A stretch of 64,000 nt of DNA from contig JAYRWH010000067.1 of NCBI GenBank assembly GCA_041918155.1, positions 15,750 through 79,749 on the forward strand, given 5' to 3'. Numbering within the stretch: position 1 is the first letter of the stretch; the number at the start of each line of letters is the position of its first letter. The translations under genes and the position numbers were made by a program. Below, in pieces: positions 16,170-24,387 of this stretch. The stretch is from UBA668 sp041918155. GTDB taxonomy: Bacteria; Actinomycetota; Acidimicrobiia; Acidimicrobiales; Ilumatobacteraceae. The notes beneath the pieces are model-generated. The model was not told where the DNA came from. It did not search any database and saw nothing but the letters and a program-made list of their open reading frames with translations.

Positions 16170-17099
16170 TCAGGCGACGAGTCGGCAGCGCGCCAGGTAC
16201 AGCTCGGCCAGCTCGTCGCAGATCGCCTCGAAGTCGAGCAGGTCGAGTTCCGTCACCCGTTCGACCTGCCAACCGATGCGGTGACACTGACGATCGCGGC
16301 GCTTGTCATACGTGGTGCCGTCGAGGAGCAGGTGCTCGGGATGCAGATCGATCTCCACACCCCACCGCGCCGCGGGTACTGCGAGGTCGAGCCGGATCGG
16401 GCGACCGTTCGGCAGCCGCAGGTCACCGAACTGCGTGATCACCGGGACACCCCTGAGGCGCAACGCTTCGGCGACGCGTAGTTCCGGATGCGAATCGACC
16501 GGGCGGCCCGATCGGGACAGCAGCGTCGCGACGAATCGCGTCGACCCTGGCCGACCCGGCCGAGCCAGCTCGGATGCCATGCGCCCCAGGGTGCCCATGG
16601 TGACCTTGCCCTTCGCGAGCAGTTGCTCGACGACTGACCGATGGTCGAGCGGACCGAGATCTGCGGCGAGATCGAAGGCCAGGCGCGCTGGGCTGGCAAT
16701 GGTGATGCCGTCGGCACGGACGACCCGGTGTGCCGGCGGGATCTTCGTCGCCTGGCGTAGCCGCACGCCCGGGTATGGGCCGATGTGAGCACCGTGGGGG
16801 TGGCAGAAGTGGATGGGTTCGGCTGGTGGCATCCGACGGAGGGCGCTGAGATAACCCCCAGTCGGCCCGGTGATGAACCCACTCGGATACGCCATGCTCA
16901 GTGCGGCGCAGCGCGCCTCCAAGGTGAGGGGCGCACTGCGGATGCGGAATACCCGCTCGTACCAAACCTCGAACAGGCCGTCCTCGACGGCTCGTGCTCG
17001 ACTGCGCCGGCTGATGCCGGCGACGGTCAGCATCGAGGCCGTCGCCATACCGTGATGTGTGCGGAAGCACTCGAGGGCTTCCTCGGGAAGGGTGATCAA
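16170..17099 (-). CDS. AbiEi/DUF559-type protein (winged helix plus Vsr-like nuclease fold)
   Basis: The 309-residue protein starts with a winged-helix segment (about 5-50: GMATASMLTVAGISRRSRAR) like AbiEi antitoxin N-domains. It ends in a restriction-endonuclease-like domain (about 200-300): HPELRVAEALRLRGVPV, then RLDLAVPAARWGVEID, RRDRQCHRIGW and a final helix. The acidic residues Glu, Asp and Glu fit a PD-(D/E)XK/Vsr-like core, as in DUF559. Whether it cuts DNA is unknown. TTG 17099 is preferred because GAGGTGG lies 5 nt upstream and homology begins there; longer frames run through the right palindrome. It is oriented like prcA and pafA. Confidence 0.7.
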   Translation of the reverse strand: MITLPEEALECFRTHHGMATASMLTVAGISRRSRARAVEDGLFEVWYERVFRIRSAPLTLEARCAALSMAYPSGFITGPTGGYLSALRRMPPAEPIHFCHPHGAHIGPYPGVRLRQATKIPPAHRVVRADGITIASPARLAFDLAADLGPLDHRSVVEQLLAKGKVTMGTLGRMASELARPGRPGSTRFVATLLSRSGRPVDSHPELRVAEALRLRGVPVITQFGDLRLPNGRPIRLDLAVPAARWGVEIDLHPEHLLLDGTTYDKRRDRQCHRIGWQVERVTELDLLDFEAICDELAELYLARCRLVA

Positions 17100-17188
17100 G
17101 TTCCCACCTCGTATCGGAGAGGTCGATCGCTCGGGGGAAGCCACTGCCGAACATATCGCCATCCGCCACACATCCTCGGCCAGCTTTC

Positions 17189-17225
17189 GAGTGGGTGATG
17201 GCACCCTGGGTGCATTCACCCACTC
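17189..17225. repeat. Right 37-bp palindrome of cassette 1
   Basis: Arms GAGTGGGTGATGGCACCC and GGGTGCATTCACCCACTC flank one T, with two mismatches. GCTTTC precedes it on the gene side. Compared with the reverse complement of the left copy, the stretch from GCTTTCG onward agrees at 28 of 30 positions, so the two copies form terminal inverted repeats. Confidence 0.9.
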
Positions 17226-17238
17226 CGGTGCGCCTTCA

Positions 17239-17285
17239 GCACTCGGGCCGGCGCGCAGGCACTCGCTACGGCGGGCTGGCACTCG
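17239..17285. repeat. Right 20-bp periodic array of cassette 1
   Basis: GCACTCG occurs at 17239, 17259 and 17279, exactly 20 bp apart, and the related CCACTC of the palindrome edge at 17220 keeps the phase. The flanking consensus (CACTCG, two bases, then CCGGC) matches the left array in inverted orientation. Confidence 0.88.
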
Positions 17286-17337
17286 GGTCGGATCGGGAGA
17301 GCCCGGCTGGCGCGTCCGGCCCGGCGCGCTGGCACTC

Positions 17338-18018
17338 TCAGCCGGTCAGGGCCGCCGCGACCGTCTCGTCGGTGAGGCGGCGGAAGCAGCGGCGGCCGTT
17401 GGTGCGCGCGAGCACCGCCACCTCGAGGTCGTCGGCGATGAGGGTGCGGTCGGGGCCACTGAGCGCCTTGGTGACCATGCCCAGCACCGTGGCCAGCGAC
17501 TGCCCCTCCTCGTAGGTCTCCTTCATCCGCGCGCTGATCGCCTCTGCGTCGCCGCCGAGCACGGAGTACTTGCGTTCGTCGAGCACGGTGCCGTCGTAGA
17601 GGATGTGAAACAGCTGGTCGCCTTCGGTGGTGGTGCCCACCTCGGCGACGAGGATCTCCACCTCGAGCGGCTTCATCTCGTGAGTGAAGATCTGGCCGAG
17701 GATCTGGGCGTAGTTGTTGGCCAGGCTGCGCGCATCGACATCGTCGCGGCTGTACTGGTAACCCTTCACATCCGCGGCGCGTACACCTGCCACGCGCAGC
17801 TGATCGAACTCGTTGTATTTGCCGACACCGGCGAAGGCGATGCGGTCGTAGATCTCGCTCACCTTGCGCAAGGTGTTACTGGGGTTCTCGGCCACGAGCG
17901 CGATGCCGTCGGCGTAGCGGACGGCGACGGCGGCGCGGCCGCGGGCGATGCCCTTGCGCGCATAGTCGGCACGGTCCTTCATCACCTGCTCGGGTGCGAC
18001 GTAGAACGGCATGCTCAT
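17338..18018 (-). CDS. prcA: 20S proteasome alpha subunit
   Basis: PrcA forms the outer heptameric rings that gate the proteasome and dock Mpa. The 226-residue protein has the N-terminal gate/H0 region (PEQVMKDRADYARKGIARGR), then the Ntn-type fold with YADGIALVAENPS and YDRIAFAGVGKYNEFD. It lacks the N-terminal catalytic Thr, as expected for an alpha subunit. The ATG overlaps the prcB stop by 4 bp. It ends the dop-pup-prcB-prcA operon; cassette 1 follows after about 50 bp. Confidence 0.97.
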   Translation of the reverse strand: MSMPFYVAPEQVMKDRADYARKGIARGRAAVAVRYADGIALVAENPSNTLRKVSEIYDRIAFAGVGKYNEFDQLRVAGVRAADVKGYQYSRDDVDARSLANNYAQILGQIFTHEMKPLEVEILVAEVGTTTEGDQLFHILYDGTVLDERKYSVLGGDAEAISARMKETYEEGQSLATVLGMVTKALSGPDRTLIADDLEVAVLARTNGRRCFRRLTDETVAAALTG

Positions 18019-18806
18019 CGGCTGCGCACCTCCGACACGATCGAATCGAACACGCTCACAAGCTCGCCGTCATCGAGCCGAGTCCACCCGCCGGACGTGA
18101 TCGTGGCCACGACGGGGTAGATGCCGCGCAGTGCGTCGGGCCCGCCGGTGGCCGAGTCGGCATCGGCCGCCTCCCACAGGCTGCGGCAGGCGAGGGCGAC
18201 GGCCGCAGCGCGATCGAGCCCGTCGCGCCAGCCGATCTTGATGACCGTGCCGGCGTGCAACTGGCCCGAGCCGGTGGCGACATAATCCTGCTCTTCGTAG
18301 CGGCCGCCAGTGACGTCGTAGGTGAACAGGCGCCCCACGCGCCGGAGGAGGTCGAACCCGGCGAAGATCGGGATCACCACCATGCCCTGCATCGCCGCAG
18401 GCAGGTTGCCGCGCACCATCATCCCGAGCTGGTTGGCCTTGCCCTCCAGGCTGATCGCCGAGCCCTCGACCTTCTCATAGTGCTCGAGCTGCAGCTGGAA
18501 CAGCTTGATCATCTCCATGGCCGGCCCTGCGGCACCGGCGATGGCGACACCGCTGTGCTCGTCGGCCTGCACGACTTTCTCCATCGAGCGGCTGCTGATG
18601 AGGTTGCCGCTGGTGGCCCGTCGGTCGCCGGCCATCACGACGCCGTCGGCGAAGCGCAGTGCGACACAGGTGGTCGCATGCGGCACGGCGAGCTGGCCCA
18701 TCGCCTCGACACCGACCTCGACGCCGGCCGTGAGTCCCATGCGCTTCAGCAGCTCGGGGAAACTGGCACCCGGGTCGTTGCCGGGCGGGAAGATCGGCAT
18801 CGACAT
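18015..18806 (-). CDS. prcB: 20S proteasome beta subunit
   Basis: PrcB carries the proteolytic Thr of the proteasome. The 263-residue precursor has a 44-residue propeptide. Cleavage in PHATTCVALRF would expose Thr45, followed by FADGVVMAGDRRAT with the catalytic Asp and Lys-position region. The propeptide is about 12 residues shorter than in Mycobacterium tuberculosis. ATG 18806 is 4 bp after the pup stop; an upstream frame extension (to 18833) overlaps pup and is unlikely. Confidence 0.97.
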   Translation of the reverse strand: MSMPIFPPGNDPGASFPELLKRMGLTAGVEVGVEAMGQLAVPHATTCVALRFADGVVMAGDRRATSGNLISSRSMEKVVQADEHSGVAIAGAAGPAMEMIKLFQLQLEHYEKVEGSAISLEGKANQLGMMVRGNLPAAMQGMVVIPIFAGFDLLRRVGRLFTYDVTGGRYEEQDYVATGSGQLHAGTVIKIGWRDGLDRAAAVALACRSLWEAADADSATGGPDALRGIYPVVATITSGGWTRLDDGELVSVFDSIVSEVRSR

Positions 18807-18810
18807 GACG

Positions 18811-19005
18811 TCACTCGCCACCCTTCTGCACATACGACTTCACGAAGTCCTCGGCATTGGTCTCGAGCACGTCGTCGATCTCATCGAGCAGATCGTCGAG
18901 CTCGGCCTTCAGCTTGTCGCCCGTGGCAGCCACCACCGGGGCCTCGTCGACCGTTTGGTCGGTGCGGCTCGGTACCGGTTTCTGCTTCTGAGTGCGCTCG
19001 GCCAT
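18811..19005 (-). CDS. pup: Prokaryotic ubiquitin-like protein Pup
   Basis: Pup is the 64-residue disordered tag attached to lysines by PafA and read by the Mpa coiled coil. The C-terminal half has the conserved amphipathic segment (LDDLLDEIDDVLETNAEDF) and ends VQKGGE. Because it ends in Glu rather than Gln, Dop deamidation is not needed before ligation. AAGGGG lies upstream of the ATG as the ribosome-binding site. It lies 19 bp after dop and 4 bp before prcB. Confidence 0.97.
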   Translation of the reverse strand: MAERTQKQKPVPSRTDQTVDEAPVVAATGDKLKAELDDLLDEIDDVLETNAEDFVKSYVQKGGE

Positions 19006-19024
19006 TACTACCCCTTGCTGTTCG

Positions 19025-20521
19025 CTAGGCCCCGAGCCGAGCCAGCAGCTCGGCCGGGGTGTCGCTCTCGTCGATCAACCTAGCCACGTATTCGGCTGTG
19101 CCGCGCAGCGGTTCCATCATCGGCACCCGCCGCAACGGGTCGCGGCCAGTGTCGAACACGATGCTGTCCCAGTTCGCAGCGGCGATCTGGTCGGGCCATT
19201 TCGCGAGGCATCGGCCGCGGAAGTAGGCCCGAGTCGTGGTGGGCGGCTGAGTGGTGGCGCGACGCACCTCGCCCTCGTCGGTGAGTACATCGAGGCCCAC
19301 CCGCAGCGCGAGACACCGATCGGGGCGCATGTCGTGGTACTGCAGGTCGAGGGCCTTCAGGCGGGCGTCGCCGGGTCGCAGGCAGTGGCGATCGGCGTAG
19401 GCCTCCACCACGCGCCGCTTGGCCACCCAGTCCACTTGGTGGGCCACCGAGTCGGGGTCGCGTTCCAGGCCGGTGAGGACGCCCTCCCACAGAGCGAGCA
19501 CCTCCTCTCCTACCTCATGCCCCACCGCCTCGAGGCCGTGGGCGCGGGCGTACTTGCCGGCCCGTTCGAGAATTGTCCACTGCAGCTCCAGCGCCGTGAC
19601 GCGGCGGCCGTCGCGCAGGCCCACGAGGCGCCGCAGGGAGGGGTCGTGGCTCACCTGGCGGATGGCGGCCACTGGATTGGCGAGGGCGAGGTCGTCGCCG
19701 AGCGCGTCGTCCTCGATCATCGCCAGCACGATGGAGGTCGCCCCCACCTTCACGAGCGTGGCCGTCTCGCTCATGTTGGCGTCGCCGACAATGACATGAA
19801 GGCGGCGGTACTTCGAGGGGTCGCAGTGGGGTTCGTCGCGCGTGTTGACGATCGGACGCTTCAGCGTGGTCTCGAGCCCCACCTCCTCCTCGAAGAAGTC
19901 GGCGCGCTGGCTGATCTGGAACGGCACGTCGGCGGCGCTCGCGCCGGGCAACTCGCAACCCACTTTGCCGGCGCCGATCACCACCTGGCGGGTGACGAAG
20001 TGGGGCGTGATCTGTTGAACGAGTCGCGAGAACGGCAGCTCGCGGGCGATGAGGTAGTTCTCGTGGCAGCCGTAGCTGTTGCCTTTGCCATCGGAGTTGT
20101 TCTTGTGGCACAGGATCTCGGCGCCGTCGGGCAGGAGCGCGGACGCAGCCCGCATGCTCGCTCGAACGATCTCCTCCGCGGCGCGGTCGAACACGAGCGC
20201 CTCGCGGGCGGTGCGGCACTCCGGCGTGCTGATCTCGGGGTGGGCGTGGTCGACGTAGTAGCGCGCCCCGTTGGTGAGCACCGCGTTGACGAGGTGCGTC
20301 TCGATCTCGGGCGCGAGCAGGTCGTCGACGCGAAAGCCACGGGCGTCGGAGGCCGGCGACTCGTCCTCGAAGTCCCACTCGACTTGCCGTTGATGATTGG
20401 CGAGATAGGCGTTGATGAGGATCGACGACGCCGTCACCGGGTTGGCGGTGGTGTCGGGAACCGGCCCGCGCACGAGGATGCCGTACTCGGTCTCGATGCC
20501 GCAGACCTTCGGGATCGCCAT
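19025..20521 (-). CDS. dop: Depupylase Dop (proteasome accessory factor)
   Basis: Dop hydrolyses the isopeptide bond between Pup and its targets and, where Pup ends in Gln, deamidates it. The 498-residue protein shares the PafA fold: VCGIETEYGILVRG with the metal-site Glu, ARYYVDHAHPEISTPEC with the catalytic Asp, NNSDGKGNSYGCHEN, and RPIVNTRDEPH. The N-terminal insertion around residues 40-75 (the Dop loop) separates it from PafA. Here, with Pup ending in Glu, its main role should be depupylation. The upstream gene diverges; the promoter is leaderless. Confidence 0.96.
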   Translation of the reverse strand: MAIPKVCGIETEYGILVRGPVPDTTANPVTASSILINAYLANHQRQVEWDFEDESPASDARGFRVDDLLAPEIETHLVNAVLTNGARYYVDHAHPEISTPECRTAREALVFDRAAEEIVRASMRAASALLPDGAEILCHKNNSDGKGNSYGCHENYLIARELPFSRLVQQITPHFVTRQVVIGAGKVGCELPGASAADVPFQISQRADFFEEEVGLETTLKRPIVNTRDEPHCDPSKYRRLHVIVGDANMSETATLVKVGATSIVLAMIEDDALGDDLALANPVAAIRQVSHDPSLRRLVGLRDGRRVTALELQWTILERAGKYARAHGLEAVGHEVGEEVLALWEGVLTGLERDPDSVAHQVDWVAKRRVVEAYADRHCLRPGDARLKALDLQYHDMRPDRCLALRVGLDVLTDEGEVRRATTQPPTTTRAYFRGRCLAKWPDQIAAANWDSIVFDTGRDPLRRVPMMEPLRGTAEYVARLIDESDTPAELLARLGA

Positions 20522-20528
20522 GTCCCGA

Positions 20529-20534
20529 ACCCTA
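20529..20534 (-). promoter_or_regulatory. -10 TAGGGT, leaderless promoter of dop-pup-prcBA
   Basis: TAGGGT on the minus strand ends 7 nt before the dop ATG and would drive the proteasome operon. Confidence 0.55.
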
Positions 20535-20566
20535 ACGCCGGACGTATGGCCGGGGGGCGGCAGACT

Positions 20567-21442
20567 GTGGTCGTGACGGACTGGGTGGAGATCACACGGC
20601 GCAACGCGCGCAGCGTGCAGACGACGATCGGCTGGATCTTCTGGGATCCGGGTGCCGCCGAGCGCTATCTCGCCGAAGGCCTGCCCGAGGGGTTGCACGG
20701 GCCGCTCGGCTACATCGCCAGCAGGTGCGCGCCTCTGGCGGGCGCCGGGCCCGACGCGGTGATCGCCGCGCTGGGCTCGATCAGCACTGCGGGCATCGTG
20801 GGTGCTTTCACGGTGCTCGGCCCGCCCGAGCGTTTCCGCCAGGTGTGGGACGCCCGCGACGGCGCGGTGTTGGAGGGCCTCGCCGCGCACGCGCCGTCGA
20901 TCCTCGCGCCGCTGGCCGAGTTCGGCCCGCACCTGTGGCCGGTGGTGGAACGGCTGCCCCGTGTGGGCCGTGTGTTCTTCGGCGCGCACTTGGCGATGCC
21001 CCGGCCTCGCGATCCGGTGCTGTCCGGCTGGCACGCCGTGAACTGTCTGCGCGAGTGGCGCGGCGACACCCACTGGGCGCTGGTGGTGGCCGCCGGGTTC
21101 ACACACGTCGAGGCGTCGATCCTGCACAACGCGTGGCTCGGCTACGAGCCCGACTGGCTGGCCCGTTCGCGCGGCACCACCCCGGCCGACATCGACGACG
21201 GTTGGGCCGCGCTCACCCGCAAGGGCCTCGCGCTCGACCACGCGGTGAGCCCCGCTGGAGTCGCTCTGCGCCAGCAGTTGGAGGACGACACCGACCGGCT
21301 CACCACGCTGCCGTGGGAGCTGCTCGGTGAAACCCGCTCGGAGCGCTTCGCCGAACTGCTCGAGCCGCCGTGCGTGCAGCTGTTGCAGCGCGTCGATGTC
21401 ACCGCCGGCCCGAACTACCAGCCGGCCTCGCGACTGCGCTGA
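20567..21442 (+). CDS. SCO6745-family protein
   Basis: The 291-residue helical protein resembles an actinobacterial family of unknown function often annotated SCO6745. Matching parts are the ARSVQTTIGWIFW opening, the repeated Pro/Ala-rich helices, and WHAVNCLREWRGDTHWALVVAAGFTHVEASILHNA, the family's most typical segment. It has no signal peptide or membrane helix. The start is uncertain: GTG 20567 follows a GGGGGGCGG run, while GTG 20573 and ATG 20546 are also in frame. It diverges from dop. Confidence 0.7.
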   Translation: MVVTDWVEITRRNARSVQTTIGWIFWDPGAAERYLAEGLPEGLHGPLGYIASRCAPLAGAGPDAVIAALGSISTAGIVGAFTVLGPPERFRQVWDARDGAVLEGLAAHAPSILAPLAEFGPHLWPVVERLPRVGRVFFGAHLAMPRPRDPVLSGWHAVNCLREWRGDTHWALVVAAGFTHVEASILHNAWLGYEPDWLARSRGTTPADIDDGWAALTRKGLALDHAVSPAGVALRQQLEDDTDRLTTLPWELLGETRSERFAELLEPPCVQLLQRVDVTAGPNYQPASRLR

Positions 21443-21461
21443 CCACCGCGGCGGGAGCACC

Positions 21462-21467
21462 TACGAT
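21462..21467 (+). promoter_or_regulatory. -10 TACGAT, leaderless promoter of the lipoprotein gene
   Basis: TACGAT ends 6 nt before the ATG at 21474. Confidence 0.5.
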
Positions 21468-21473
21468 TGCACG

Positions 21474-22517
21474 ATGGTTGCGACTCGGTGGCGATGGATC
21501 GGTCTCACAGCAGCAGCGTTGCTGCCATTGGCAGCATGCGGGGGCGACGCCTCCGGGCCGGAGAAGGTCTGGAAGGTCGAGTTCAGCCCGGGCGCGATGG
21601 GCGCGGCCTACTTCGACGGTGCCGTATGGCTGGGCGTCACCAGTGACGGCGGGTACCCGGACTACGGCCACCACGACCTGCTGCGGCTCGACCCGACCGA
21701 TGGCTCGATCGATCTGCGCACCGGCGTACCTGACGGGGTCGGGGTGGCGGGCGTGGTCGACGGTGTCCTGTGGGTGATCAGCGGCAACCATCTCGAATCG
21801 GTCGACCCGACGACCGGCGCGCTCAGCCAGGGTGGTCTCGACGGCGACGGGAGTGTCAGTACGTTCTGGTCGCTCGCCTCCGCCGGCGGTCGTCTGTTCG
21901 GTCGTACCGACTGGACCCTCATGGAGATCGATCCGGAGACCGGCGAGATTCTCGGCGAGGTTGCCCGGCCGACGGACAGCAACGGCAACGATCCCGAGGT
22001 GTTCCCAGCGCCGATCATCGGTCGTGGCGACGTGCTCTACCTGGCGACCACCGAGCAGAGTTCCCCCGTCATCGCCGCGTACGACGTGGTGGCCGACGAG
22101 TACACCTGGGTCAGGTCCGTGGCGCGCGACCCTGTCGGCCTGGTGATCCTCGAAGACCAGCTGTGGGTGCTGGTGAGCCGCCCGAACATGAGGCAGTTGC
22201 TCCTCGCGTTCGACCTCGCGACCGGCGACCAGGTAATCGAGACCCGCCTGCCCGAGGGCACGTCCATGATCGACGACAGCAACATCTCGCTGCGTACGGC
22301 GGACGACGGCACCTTGTGGGTGATGTCCGGAGCGGACAGCACCGTGTTCCGGATCGATCCAGCGACCGGCGCAGCCGTGGAGCAGTTCCGCTTCAGCCAC
22401 CGCCCCACGGCGTTCATTGTCACCGCCACCTCGGTGATCGCCGTCAGCTACTTCGACAACCGCGTGATGATGGTGCCCCGCGAGGCCTTCGAGCCGGTCG
22501 CCACCGCGGCGCCCTGA
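21474..22517 (+). CDS. Predicted lipoprotein with beta-propeller-like repeats
   Basis: The 347-residue protein has a lipoprotein signal peptide (TRWRW, hydrophobic core, LPLAACGG), so Cys22 would be lipid-modified and the protein anchored outside the membrane. The rest repeats a pattern of Trp-rich strands and DP.TG turns (LRLDPTDGSID, VDPTTGALS, IDPETGEIL, IDPATGAAV), consistent with a PQQ- or YVTN-like beta-propeller. Ligand and partner are unknown. It is monocistronic and convergent with mpa, whose stop is 12 bp away. Confidence 0.82.
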   Translation: MVATRWRWIGLTAAALLPLAACGGDASGPEKVWKVEFSPGAMGAAYFDGAVWLGVTSDGGYPDYGHHDLLRLDPTDGSIDLRTGVPDGVGVAGVVDGVLWVISGNHLESVDPTTGALSQGGLDGDGSVSTFWSLASAGGRLFGRTDWTLMEIDPETGEILGEVARPTDSNGNDPEVFPAPIIGRGDVLYLATTEQSSPVIAAYDVVADEYTWVRSVARDPVGLVILEDQLWVLVSRPNMRQLLLAFDLATGDQVIETRLPEGTSMIDDSNISLRTADDGTLWVMSGADSTVFRIDPATGAAVEQFRFSHRPTAFIVTATSVIAVSYFDNRVMMVPREAFEPVATAAP

Positions 22518-22529
22518 CCCTTCGCGCCG

Positions 22530-24266
22530 CTACAGGTACTGGCCCGTCGCGACGCGTTCGATCGCGCGGCCGCCGCGCACATCTGCCGCTGAACGATCCT
22601 TCACCAGCGTGCGGATGAACACGATGCGCTCGCCCTTCTTGCCGCTGATCTTCGCCCAGTCGTCGGGGTTCGTCGTGTTCGGCAGGTCTTCGTGCTCCTT
22701 GTACTCCTGGCGGATGCTGTCGAGCATGTCGGTGAGGGACACGCCGCGCTCGCCGCCGGCGATGACGCGCTTGATGGCCAGCTTCTTCGCGCGGCGCACA
22801 ATGTTCTCGATCATGGCCCCGGACGAGAAGTCCTTGTAGTACAGAATCTCCTTGTCACCGTTCTGGTACGTCACCTCGAGGAACTCGTTGGCGGTGTCGG
22901 TGCGGTACATCTCCTCCACCGTCTCGGCGATCATCTTCGGCACGGATGCGCCGGCCGCGATCGGGATCTCGTCGGTGAGGTAGCGGGCGAAGATCGCAGT
23001 GGCCGCGGCCGCGGTAGGGCGCTCGATCTTGATCTTCACGTCGAGACGGCCGGGGCGCAGGATCGCCGGGTCGATGAGGTCTTCACGGTTGGTGGCGCCG
23101 ATGACGATGACGTTGCGCAGGCCCTCCACACCGTCGATCTCGGCGAGCAGCTGGGGCACGATCGTGCTCTCCATGTCGCTGCTGATGCCCGATCCACGGG
23201 TGCGGAACATCGAGTCCATCTCGTCGAAGAAGACGATGACCGGCCAGCCCTCCTCGCTCTTCTCACGGGCACGTTGGAACACGAGCCGGATCTGGCGTTC
23301 GGTCTCGCCGACGTACTTGTTGAGCAGCTCGGGGCCTTTGATGTTGATGAAGTAGCTGCGGCCCTTCTCGCCGCCGGTCTTCTCCGCCACCTTCTTGGCC
23401 AGCGAGTTGGCCACGGCCTTGGCGATGAGCGTCTTGCCGCAGCCGGGCGGGCCGTAGAGCAGGATGCCCTTCGGCGCGGGCAGCAGGTGCTCGGCGAACA
23501 GGTCGGCGTAGAGGAACGGCAGCTCGACGGCATCGGCGATGAGCTCGATCTGGGTGTCGAGGCCGCCGATGTCCGCGTAGGAGATGTCGGGCACCTCCTC
23601 GAGCAGCAGATCCTGCACCTCGGGGCGGGGCAGCTTCTCGAGCAGCATGTTGGTGCGGGTGTCGAGGCGCATCGTGTCGCCGCTGCGCAGGTGTACACCC
23701 CGCAGTGCGTCGCTCAGCTCACAGACCCGCTCCTCGTCGGCGCGGCCGGTGACAAGCGCCCGTACGCCGTCCTCGAGCAACTCCTTGATCGTGACCACCT
23801 CGCCGGTGATCTCCGGGTGACGGGCGAGCACCACGTTGAAGCTCTCGTTGAGCACCACTTCCGCGCCGCGAGCGATGTCGTCGTGCTCGATCTCGGGGTG
23901 CAGGCTGACCCTCATCTTGCGGCCGCTGGTGAGCACGTCGACGGTGCCGTCGTCGTTCTTGCCGACCACCACGCCGTAGGCCGACGGGGGTTGGGTGAGC
24001 TTCTCCACCTCATCGCGCAGCGAGGCGATGTGCTCGCGGGCCTCACGAAGGGTGTAACTGAGCTTCTCGTTCTGAGCGGTGGCCTGTGCGAGCTGTCCCT
24101 TGGTCTCGAGCAGGCGTTCTTCCAGCGCACGCTGGCGCTTGGGCCCGTCGACGAGCTTGCGCCGCAGCTGAGAGATCTCCTCCTCCAGCACGGCGGCCTG
24201 GGCGCGCAGGATGTCGATCGACTCTTGTGGCTGGTTGGTGGGCTCGTCGGCGGCACCGTCGCTCAT
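22530..24266 (-). CDS. mpa: Proteasome-activating AAA+ ATPase Mpa/ARC
   Basis: Mpa is the hexameric unfoldase that binds pupylated proteins and feeds them into PrcAB. The 578-residue protein has the Pup-binding coiled coil (about 15-92), tandem OB domains (about 95-205), and an AAA+ domain with Walker A GPPGCGKT (272-279), Walker B VIVFFDEMDS and the arginine-finger region. It ends in GQYL, the C-terminal tail that docks into the proteasome alpha ring. It is called ARC in most non-mycobacterial actinobacteria. The promoter is leaderless and divergent from the ferredoxin gene. Confidence 0.97.
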   Translation of the reverse strand: MSDGAADEPTNQPQESIDILRAQAAVLEEEISQLRRKLVDGPKRQRALEERLLETKGQLAQATAQNEKLSYTLREAREHIASLRDEVEKLTQPPSAYGVVVGKNDDGTVDVLTSGRKMRVSLHPEIEHDDIARGAEVVLNESFNVVLARHPEITGEVVTIKELLEDGVRALVTGRADEERVCELSDALRGVHLRSGDTMRLDTRTNMLLEKLPRPEVQDLLLEEVPDISYADIGGLDTQIELIADAVELPFLYADLFAEHLLPAPKGILLYGPPGCGKTLIAKAVANSLAKKVAEKTGGEKGRSYFINIKGPELLNKYVGETERQIRLVFQRAREKSEEGWPVIVFFDEMDSMFRTRGSGISSDMESTIVPQLLAEIDGVEGLRNVIVIGATNREDLIDPAILRPGRLDVKIKIERPTAAAATAIFARYLTDEIPIAAGASVPKMIAETVEEMYRTDTANEFLEVTYQNGDKEILYYKDFSSGAMIENIVRRAKKLAIKRVIAGGERGVSLTDMLDSIRQEYKEHEDLPNTTNPDDWAKISGKKGERIVFIRTLVKDRSAADVRGGRAIERVATGQYL

Positions 24267-24272
24267 GACCGG

Positions 24273-24278
24273 AACCTA
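24273..24278 (-). promoter_or_regulatory. -10 TAGGTT, leaderless promoter of mpa
   Basis: TAGGTT on the minus strand ends 6 nt before the mpa ATG. Confidence 0.5.
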
Positions 24279-24343
24279 ACACCGCAGCACGGTCGTGGGT
24301 TTGCACACGACCTGGTGAACTTCGTTCGCGTGGTGGCGACCTG

Positions 24344-24349
24344 TATGAT
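24344..24349 (+). promoter_or_regulatory. -10 TATGAT of the ferredoxin gene (leadered)
   Basis: TATGAT, with TTCGTT 17 bp upstream as a weak -35, lies 38 nt before the ATG. TTAGGAGAC is a clear ribosome-binding site, so this gene, unlike most neighbours, has a normal 5' leader. Confidence 0.45.
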
Positions 24350-24387
24350 CAACCACGTCTGACCCTCGGAATTAGGAGACTCACAAC

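Larger units (their letters stand above)
16051..17285. mobile_element. Palindrome-bounded cassette 1 carrying an AbiEi/DUF559-type gene
   Basis: The segment is nearly symmetrical. From outside inwards on both sides there is a 20-bp periodic array with core CACTCG (left 16052-16110, right 17239-17285), a 37-bp imperfect palindrome (16118-16154; 17189-17225), and the heptamer CGAAAGC/GCTTTCG on the inner side. These parts are inverted relative to each other around one minus-strand gene (16170-17099). It sits between prcA and pafA, which are close neighbours in the conserved Pup region. No transposase is present, and no target-site duplication was established. Mobility is inferred from the inverted termini and the interrupted gene order. 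Confidence 0.6.

Noticed and set aside
17100..17282. N-terminal extension of the cassette-1 protein through the right palindrome
   Set aside because: The TTG at 17099 has a good ribosome-binding site and matches the family start; the upstream codons only translate the palindrome and array.
16051..17285. A classical insertion sequence
   Set aside because: The only gene is not a transposase (no DDE or HUH motif visible), and no target-site duplication could be defined.
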